17,087 nucleotides of DNA. It comes from JBEKLJ01 sp050010255. Lineage in GTDB: Bacteria; Acidobacteriota; Terriglobia; Bryobacterales; Bryobacteraceae. The translations under genes were made by a program, and so were the position numbers. Below are positions 12,590 to 17,087 of this stretch, one piece after another; position 1 is the stretch's first letter, and every line of letters starts with the position of its first letter. The stretch covers positions 1-17,087 of the forward strand of contig JBEKLJ010000057.1 of the NCBI GenBank assembly GCA_050010255.1. The letters run 5' to 3'. The notes under the pieces are model-generated. The model saw only the letters and a list, made by a program, of their open reading frames with translations, ran no database searches and was not told the origin of the DNA.

Positions 12590-13684
12590 TTGACCGGAAG
12601 ACTAGTTCTCGAGAACCTCAGATACCGCCCCGTCCGCACCGCCTTGAGCGTCATCGCCATCGGGCTCGAGGTCACGATGATGCTGACCATCGTCGGCCTC
12701 AGCAAGGGCATGCTGGCCGAGTCGCAGCGGCGTGCGCGCGGCGTGGGCGCCGACATCATCATCCGCCCGCGCGGGTCCAGCGTCCTGACTCTGAGCTCCG
12801 CGCCGATCGACGAGCGGCTGGTGGTCTGGGCCGAGAAGCAGCCGGGCGTGGCGCTGGCCGTTGGCAGCATGGTGCAGTCGCTCCAGGGCCTCAGCTCGGT
12901 GACGGGCATCGACCTGGAGAAGTTCACCGAGATGAGCGGGGGCTTCCGGTACCTGGCCGGCGGCCCGCCGGAGAGGCCCGACGACATCATTGTGGACCGC
13001 TATTACGCGCGGCAGAACAACCTGCGAGCCGGCTCGAAGGTGAGCCTGCTCAACCGCGCCTGGCGCGTGAGCGGCATCTTTGAAGAAGGCAAGCTGGCGC
13101 GGATCGTCCTGCCGCTGCGCACCCTCCAGGAGCTCACCGGCAACACCGGCAAGCTCAGCCAGATTTACGTGAAGGTGGAGGACCCGGCCCAGGTGCGGGC
13201 CGTTATCGCCTACTTCAAGCAGAAGCTCGAGGGCTATCCCATCTACTCCTTGGAGGAGCTGGTCTCGCTCATCTCGGTGAACAACACGCCGGGTCTGGCC
13301 GCGTTCATCGCCGTCATCGTCGGGCTGTCGGTGGTGGTGGGCTTCCTGGTGGTGTTCCTTTCGATGTACACCTCGGTGCTGGAGCGGACGCGGGAGATCG
13401 GCATCCTCAAGGCGCTGGGCGCCTCGGCGGGCTTTATTCTGGGCGTCCTGATCCGCGAAACCTTCGCCCTGGCCGTGGCCGGCTCCGTGCTGGGCATCCT
13501 GTTCGCCTATGTGTCCCGCTGGCTCATCATGACGCTGGTGCCGGCGTCGCTGGCGCAGTTGATCGTCCCCGGCTGGTGGCCGGTGGCGGGTGGAATCGCC
13601 CTGGCCGGCGCGCTGCTGGGCGCGGCATATCCCGGCTGGCGGGCCGCGCGCCAGGACCCGATCGAGGCGCTGTCCTATGAATGA
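12590..13684 (+). CDS. MacB/LolC-type ABC transporter permease (FtsX family)
   Basis: A 364-residue permease with the four-helix FtsX layout: TM1 near residues 17-38 (ALSVIAIGLEVTMMLTIVGL), a large extracytoplasmic MacB-type domain (about 45-235), then TM2 (AFIAVIVGLSVVVGFLVVFLS), the coupling segment ERTREIGILKALGAS, two more helices and the typical end YPGWRAARQDPIEALSYE. Such permeases do not pump solute across the inner membrane but drive extracytoplasmic processes such as lipoprotein or peptide export. The start is TTG 12590, placed by the -10 just upstream. The ATPase gene overlaps its end by 8 nt. No membrane-fusion protein is adjacent, so the substrate and outer-membrane partner are unknown. 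Confidence 0.88.
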   Translation: MTGRLVLENLRYRPVRTALSVIAIGLEVTMMLTIVGLSKGMLAESQRRARGVGADIIIRPRGSSVLTLSSAPIDERLVVWAEKQPGVALAVGSMVQSLQGLSSVTGIDLEKFTEMSGGFRYLAGGPPERPDDIIVDRYYARQNNLRAGSKVSLLNRAWRVSGIFEEGKLARIVLPLRTLQELTGNTGKLSQIYVKVEDPAQVRAVIAYFKQKLEGYPIYSLEELVSLISVNNTPGLAAFIAVIVGLSVVVGFLVVFLSMYTSVLERTREIGILKALGASAGFILGVLIRETFALAVAGSVLGILFAYVSRWLIMTLVPASLAQLIVPGWWPVAGGIALAGALLGAAYPGWRAARQDPIEALSYE

Positions 13685-14375
13685 GCGGCCCATGATCGAA
13701 GTCCGCGACCTGAGGAAGATCTACCGCGTCGGCGACGTGGACGTGCACGCGCTCCGCGGTGTCGACCTGACGGTCCGCCGCGGCGAATTCCTGTGCGTGG
13801 TCGGCCCCTCCGGTTCCGGGAAGTCGACGCTGTTCCACATCCTGGGCGGGCTGACGGGGGCGACCTCCGGCCAGGTGATCGTCAACGGGCGCGACTTGGC
13901 CAAGATCTCCGATGCCGAGCGCACCCAGATGCGCAAGCGCACCGTGGGGTTCGTCTTCCAGAAGTACAACCTGCTCCCGACGCTCACCGCCGCCGACAAC
14001 ATCGCGATCGCCAGGTACTTGGCCGGCAACGGCGGGGGCGGGGAACCCGAATTCCGCGAGATCCTCGACCTGCTCGGGATCACCCAGCGCCTGCGCCACA
14101 AGCCGCGCGCCCTCTCGGGGGGCGAGCAGCAGCGGGTGGCCATAGCGCGCGCGATCGTCAATCACCCGGCGATTCTGCTGGCCGACGAGCCGACCGGCAA
14201 CCTGGATTCTAAAAACTCCGAGGCGGTGCTGGCGGTCCTGGGCGACCTGAACGAGCGCCTGGGCCAGACCATCCTCATGATTACGCACGATCTGCACGTG
14301 GCCAGCTTCGGCCACCGCATCGTGCACATGCTCGACGGGTGCATCGTCGAGGCGGAAGGCGCCGGCTCGGCTTGA
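13677..14375 (+). CDS. LolD/MacB-type ABC transporter ATP-binding protein
   Basis: A 232-residue ATPase of the LolD/MacB group. It starts with IEVRDLRKIYRVGDVDVHALRGV; Walker A GPSGSGKST lies at 43-51, then FVFQKYNLLPTLTAADNI, LSGGEQQRVAIARAI, Walker B ILLADEPTGNLDS and the H-loop MITHDLH. It pairs with the upstream FtsX-type permease. ATG 13677 overlaps the permease stop (ATGAATGA); ATG 13692 is a possible internal alternative. The loop YLAGNGGGGEPEF between Q-loop and signature is slightly longer than usual. Length is normal. Substrate unknown. Confidence 0.92.
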   Translation: MNERPMIEVRDLRKIYRVGDVDVHALRGVDLTVRRGEFLCVVGPSGSGKSTLFHILGGLTGATSGQVIVNGRDLAKISDAERTQMRKRTVGFVFQKYNLLPTLTAADNIAIARYLAGNGGGGEPEFREILDLLGITQRLRHKPRALSGGEQQRVAIARAIVNHPAILLADEPTGNLDSKNSEAVLAVLGDLNERLGQTILMITHDLHVASFGHRIVHMLDGCIVEAEGAGSA

Positions 14376-14399
14376 TTCCGGCCGGCCGGGTGGTAGAAT
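14372..14399 (+). promoter_or_regulatory. Sigma70-type promoter of the response regulator
   Basis: TTGATT (14372-14377), a 16-nt spacer containing the palindromic CCGGCCGGCCGG, then TGG-TAGAAT (-10 at 14394-14399). The -10 ends 9 nt before ATG 14409, leaving a 5' leader of at most a few bases. It is the best complete promoter in the window. Confidence 0.6.
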
Positions 14400-14408
14400 C
14401 TCTCTCTT

Positions 14409-14846
14409 ATGCCGCATCCGAGTGGCAGCGAGGCGGCCCGCCGCGCGATGACGATTCTGGTTGTGGATGACGAGCCCAGCATCTGTGCCCTGGTGAGGAC
14501 GATGCTCTGGCGAGCGGGCTATACGGTGCTGGAAGCTTCCGGCGGCGAGGAGGCGCTCGAAGTGGCCGCTGGCCACGACTCCCCGATCCAGTTGTTGCTG
14601 GCCGACGTCTTGATGCCTGACATGAACGGGTACGAGCTGGCCGAGAAGCTCAGGCTGGTGCGGCCGGAAGCCCAGGTGCTCTACATGTCGGGCTACCGCG
14701 ACAACGTGCTGATGGAGAGCGCCGGCCGGTCACGGGAGGAGGCCCCGCTCATCCGGAAGCCGTTCACGCAGTACAGCCTCACCGCCAAGATCTCCGAGCT
14801 GCTCGAAGACGCTGGCCAGGGGCCTTCGCTCCAGCTACCCGGATGA
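14409..14846 (+). CDS. Single-domain response regulator (CheY-like receiver)
   Basis: A 145-residue receiver domain with no output domain. The acidic pocket is Asp20-Asp21 (ILVVDDEPSI), the phosphoacceptor is Asp66 (LLLADVLMPDMNGYEL), the switch Ser is at 94 (LYMSGYRD) and the conserved Lys at 117 (LIRKPFTQ). The MSGY...RKPF pattern resembles receivers found on hybrid histidine kinases. Residues 1-13 are an extra leader; an internal ATG at 14448 would give a normal-length receiver, but the promoter position favours 14409. No kinase is nearby, so it is an orphan whose partner lies elsewhere. Confidence 0.9.
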   Translation: MPHPSGSEAARRAMTILVVDDEPSICALVRTMLWRAGYTVLEASGGEEALEVAAGHDSPIQLLLADVLMPDMNGYELAEKLRLVRPEAQVLYMSGYRDNVLMESAGRSREEAPLIRKPFTQYSLTAKISELLEDAGQGPSLQLPG

Positions 14847-14880
14847 TCGGCGCTGGCGGCCGCGCTCCCCGCAACCCGCC

Positions 14881-15705
14881 TCAGCCAGCTTCGAAGCCGC
14901 GGTAGGCCGTCAGAACCACGCCCGCGTCTTCGAGCGCCTGCCGCGTTTGGGGGGCGGTGAGCGCCTCCAGCTCGGCCTCACGGCTCTCTTTCAGGCGCGT
15001 GCGCGCGCCGCGAAGCTCCTCGCCGCAGCGCCCGGGGTGGCACATCAGCTCGGTGACGCCCGGGGGCAGCGATCGGATCAGGGCGGCCAGCGCGGCCGCG
15101 CCCAGCCGGCCCGTGAGCTGGAAGCCGGCAAAGTGGTCCGTCGCTCGGCAGCCGTGCCGTGAGAGCACGGCGCGGAAGCGCCTCTCCAGCAGCCCGAGGC
15201 ACCGGCTCGACACGCGCGTCCTCCAGGACGCGCCCGCCGCGGCAGCCCGTACGGGCAGGTCGAACGGCGCGCGCACCCACGCGATGCCGTACTCCCGCCC
15301 GAGGCTCGCGACCGCCTCCAGCACCGGCCCCAGCAGGTGCGTATGCTTGTGCGTGTCCAGGTGGCTCGGCTTCAGGCCGGCGCCGAGGATGCGCCGGATC
15401 TGCGCCGCCAGTTCCTCGCGAAGCCGCAGCCGTCGCGACGCCAGGGCGCGGAGCAGAGCCGCCGTCGTGGCCGGCAGCGGCCGCCCCGGCTCGAGCACCG
15501 ATTCACCTTGCACCAGCGTCAGGTGGCAGCCGATATCGAGCGCCGGCGTCTGGCGGGCCAGCCGCACAGCGTCCTCGAACGCCCTGCCATTGGCCATTAA
15601 GCTGGCCGCCGTCAGGATGCCGTTGCGGTGCGCCTCGATGATGCCGGCGTTGACGTCCCGCGTGAAGCCAAAGTCGTCGGCATTGACGATGAGGAGTTTC
15701 CTCAT
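14881..15705 (-). CDS. ChbG/HpnK (YdjC) family carbohydrate deacetylase
   Basis: A 274-residue YdjC/ChbG-fold enzyme. The metal-binding signature is clear: NADDFG (Asp10, Asp11), GCHLTLVQGE (His61) and SHLDTHKHTH (His115, His119 and neighbours), with MCHPG near the C-terminus. Family members remove acetyl groups from chito-oligosaccharides (ChbG) or act in hopanoid side-chain synthesis (HpnK); the sequence does not decide which, and no hopanoid or chitin gene is nearby. It starts 50 nt after the mlaD stop, so it may be read through from that operon; a weak GATTCT lies just upstream. Convergent with the response regulator. Confidence 0.88.
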   Translation of the reverse strand: MRKLLIVNADDFGFTRDVNAGIIEAHRNGILTAASLMANGRAFEDAVRLARQTPALDIGCHLTLVQGESVLEPGRPLPATTAALLRALASRRLRLREELAAQIRRILGAGLKPSHLDTHKHTHLLGPVLEAVASLGREYGIAWVRAPFDLPVRAAAAGASWRTRVSSRCLGLLERRFRAVLSRHGCRATDHFAGFQLTGRLGAAALAALIRSLPPGVTELMCHPGRCGEELRGARTRLKESREAELEALTAPQTRQALEDAGVVLTAYRGFEAG

Positions 15706-15718
15706 GCGGAGAATCCCC

Positions 15719-15750
15719 GGCTGTCCGCTCGCGGCTGTCCGCTGTCCGCC
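15719..15750. repeat. Short direct repeats CTGTCCGC
   Basis: Three copies of CTGTCCGC (15721-15728, 15735-15742, 15742-15749), two within the longer GGCTGTCCGC, fill the 50-nt gap between mlaD and the deacetylase gene. It resembles CT-rich intergenic tracts such as the one in btuF. Confidence 0.6.
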
Positions 15751-15755
15751 TTCGG

Positions 15756-16829
15756 CTAGAAGATCGACAGCTTCACCCGCAGGAACTTCTTTGGGTTCTT
15801 GCGGATGTCCTTCACCAGGGCATTGAGCTCGGTAGTAAGCCCGTGCATGGACTCGTAAAGCTCCGGGTTGGCCATCAACTGGCCCAGCGTGCCCTGGCCG
15901 GAGTTGAGGCGGTCCAGGGTGGTGTCCATCTTGCCAAGCACGCTCTGAATCTGCTGGTGGGCGGCCTCGTCCCTGAGCAGCTTGCCGGCCGTGCCCCGGC
16001 CGGCGTTCAGGTCGTTGAGCAGTTGCCGCACCTGCGTCGCGCTGGCCTGGAGCTCGTTGTAAAGCGCGGGGTCCTTCAGCAGCTTGCCCGCCGTTCCCTG
16101 GCCCGCCTGTAGGTCGGCAATTAGCTGGTCGAGCCCGGCCACCGCCGTGCGGGCCTCGTTATACAAGGATTCGTCGTAAAGTAGCCTGCCCAGGGTGCCC
16201 TTGCCGCTCGAGATCGCCTCCGCCACCTCCTGCACCTCGGCTACCGTCTGCACTAGCCGCTTGTAGAACTCCTCATCAACCAGGAACTTGCCGATGGTGC
16301 CCTGGCCGGATTCCACCAGGCCGACAATGCGGTCCACGCGGCCCAGAATTGCCTGCGCCGAGTCGAAGATGTCGAAACCTTTCTTGACCAGGTCAGCGAT
16401 CTCGGGGCTGGGCTGGCCGCGGATTTCGCCCCCCGGCCGGACGGTCTGGGGGCTGCGGCCCCTGCTGATGCTCACGTACTTGCCCGAGAGCACGTTCTCC
16501 GAAGTGATGTCGGCGACCGAGTCGATGGGGATGTTCTTCAAGTAGCCCTGCTCGATCTTCAGGGTGATGCGCACCGTCCGGTTCGGATCGCTGGAACGGA
16601 AGAATTCCACCTGGTCAACGCTGCCGACCCCGATGCCGTTCAGACGCACCGGAGCTCCGTTGGGCAGGCCCGCGCAGTCGATGACGTAAGTGTAGATGAC
16701 CGCGTAGCTCTGCCACAGCGGCGAGCGGCTGGTAAGCAGCCAAATCAGCACCGCCAGGATCAGCATGGCCACGATGGCCATCACACCGACTCTAAGTTGA
16801 GCCCATTTGACCTTCTTTGCCGCAGGCAT
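15756..16829 (-). CDS. mlaD: MlaD/MCE-domain lipid-transport protein with 34-residue repeats
   Basis: A 357-residue protein. A single membrane anchor lies at about residues 13-33 (GVMAIVAMLILAVLIWLL). The MCE domain (about 41-125) contains GLPNGAPVRLNGIGVGSV and LSGKYVSISRG. From residue 175 come five copies of an exactly 34-residue repeat (175-208, 209-242, 243-276, 277-310, 311-344), each opening with G-x-G-T-x-G followed by a helix with D/N-x-x-L/F-Y, then a basic tail ending RVKLSIF. MCE proteins move phospholipids between membranes with an MlaE permease and MlaF ATPase. The start is 4 nt after the mlaF stop. Known MCE tails of this kind form long helical tubes; that is an inference here. 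Confidence 0.92.
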   Translation of the reverse strand: MPAAKKVKWAQLRVGVMAIVAMLILAVLIWLLTSRSPLWQSYAVIYTYVIDCAGLPNGAPVRLNGIGVGSVDQVEFFRSSDPNRTVRITLKIEQGYLKNIPIDSVADITSENVLSGKYVSISRGRSPQTVRPGGEIRGQPSPEIADLVKKGFDIFDSAQAILGRVDRIVGLVESGQGTIGKFLVDEEFYKRLVQTVAEVQEVAEAISSGKGTLGRLLYDESLYNEARTAVAGLDQLIADLQAGQGTAGKLLKDPALYNELQASATQVRQLLNDLNAGRGTAGKLLRDEAAHQQIQSVLGKMDTTLDRLNSGQGTLGQLMANPELYESMHGLTTELNALVKDIRKNPKKFLRVKLSIF

Positions 16830-16833
16830 ATCG

Positions 16834-17087
16834 TCACTCTTCGCGCTTCACAAACTTTGACACGTACGGATCCGTGGACGCCGTCAGCTCCTCGAACGTC
16901 CCTTCAAATGCCACCTTGCCCTCGCGCATGACCATGCACACGGTGCCGAGAGCCGCCTGATCGGGTTCGGGCACCGGCTCCACCCACCCCAATTGAGGAT
17001 TGTAGCGGCACGTCGCCAGGAAGTGCCCGTCCTGGTAGCGGTGCGTCGCCATTACGGACGTGGTGTTCTGGAGGTCCCGTGCCTTGG
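16834..17087 (-). CDS. mlaF: MlaF-type ABC transporter ATPase, 3' part only
   Basis: The frame is open to the window edge; only the C-terminal 83 residues are present. It begins with KARDLQNTTSVMATHRYQD, the segment after the D-loop with the H-loop histidine, as in MlaF (TSVMVTH). There follows an inserted segment (about 25-30 residues, LATCRYNPQLGWVEPVPEPD...) before the conserved end MREGKVAFEGTFEEL and SKFVKREE. The ATG at 17052 is internal, not a start. It is upstream of and co-transcribed with mlaD (4-nt gap). The insertion resembles those I associate with acidobacterial MlaF. Confidence 0.9.
   Translation of the reverse strand, partial: KARDLQNTTSVMATHRYQDGHFLATCRYNPQLGWVEPVPEPDQAALGTVCMVMREGKVAFEGTFEELTASTDPYVSKFVKREE

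Noticed and set aside
11611..14576. Long minus-strand open frames opposite btuC, the ABC permease and the ABC ATPase
   Set aside because: Low-complexity Gln/Arg/His/Asp-rich products typical of antisense shadows in GC-rich DNA; sense genes have full family motifs.

Overview
The window is high-GC bacterial chromosome with tightly packed genes on both strands. It is most consistent with Acidobacteriota, perhaps the Bryobacterales/Solibacter side. The supporting features are a TonB-dependent receptor with an N-terminal carboxypeptidase-regulatory-like (CarboxypepD_reg) domain, the style of the AroB sequence, an MlaF C-terminus with an inserted segment, and a UbiE/MenG-type quinone methyltransferase next to aroB. 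The taxonomic call is an inference from gene style, not a marker-gene placement. I see no insertion sequence, integrase, CRISPR array or phage gene.

Layout. (1) 1-655: about 190 nt without a recognisable gene, then a small two-gene toxin-antitoxin module (+). (2) 733-2555 (-): aroB then ubiE/menG, overlapping by ATGA; aroB feeds chorismate synthesis and UbiE/MenG does the last step of quinone synthesis. (3) 2629-5353 (+): a small metallophosphoesterase, prfB (RF2) with an intact +1 programmed frameshift site, and a Sua5/YwlC-type threonylcarbamoyl-AMP synthase. (4) 5354-5947 (-): an HD-domain hydrolase. (5) 6023-6251 (+): an intact tRNA-Ala(GGC) with encoded CCA, preceded by a degenerate tRNA-Ala copy and followed by a possible D-arm remnant. 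(6) 6344-7228 (+): a lone OpuC/ProX-type substrate-binding lipoprotein. (7) 7305-12537 (+): a complete vitamin B12 uptake operon, i.e. promoter, cobalamin riboswitch, then outer-membrane receptor (btuB), periplasmic binding protein (btuF), ATPase (btuD) and permease (btuC). (8) 12590-14375 (+): a MacB/LolCDE-type ABC permease and ATPase pair. (9) 14409-14846 (+): a single-domain response regulator. (10) 14881-17087 (-): the 3' part of an mlaF ATPase, an MlaD/MCE protein with five 34-residue repeats, and a ChbG/YdjC-type deacetylase.

How the parts work together. The B12 operon is the clearest system: the riboswitch senses cobalamin, the receptor brings it across the outer membrane, and BtuF/BtuD/BtuC bring it across the inner membrane. 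The riboswitch leader has duplicated CCTCAC segments that could compete for the same GTGAGG strand, which suggests a readable switch.

The most unusual window-wide signal is that several first-in-operon genes have a -10-like hexamer (mostly TANNNT) ending only 6-9 nt before the start codon, with no Shine-Dalgarno sequence. This implies leaderless or nearly leaderless mRNAs. I found no convincing wholly new multi-gene system. The best leads are the leaderless pattern, the tRNA-like relic, the riboswitch switching strands and the structured spacer inside the B12 operon.
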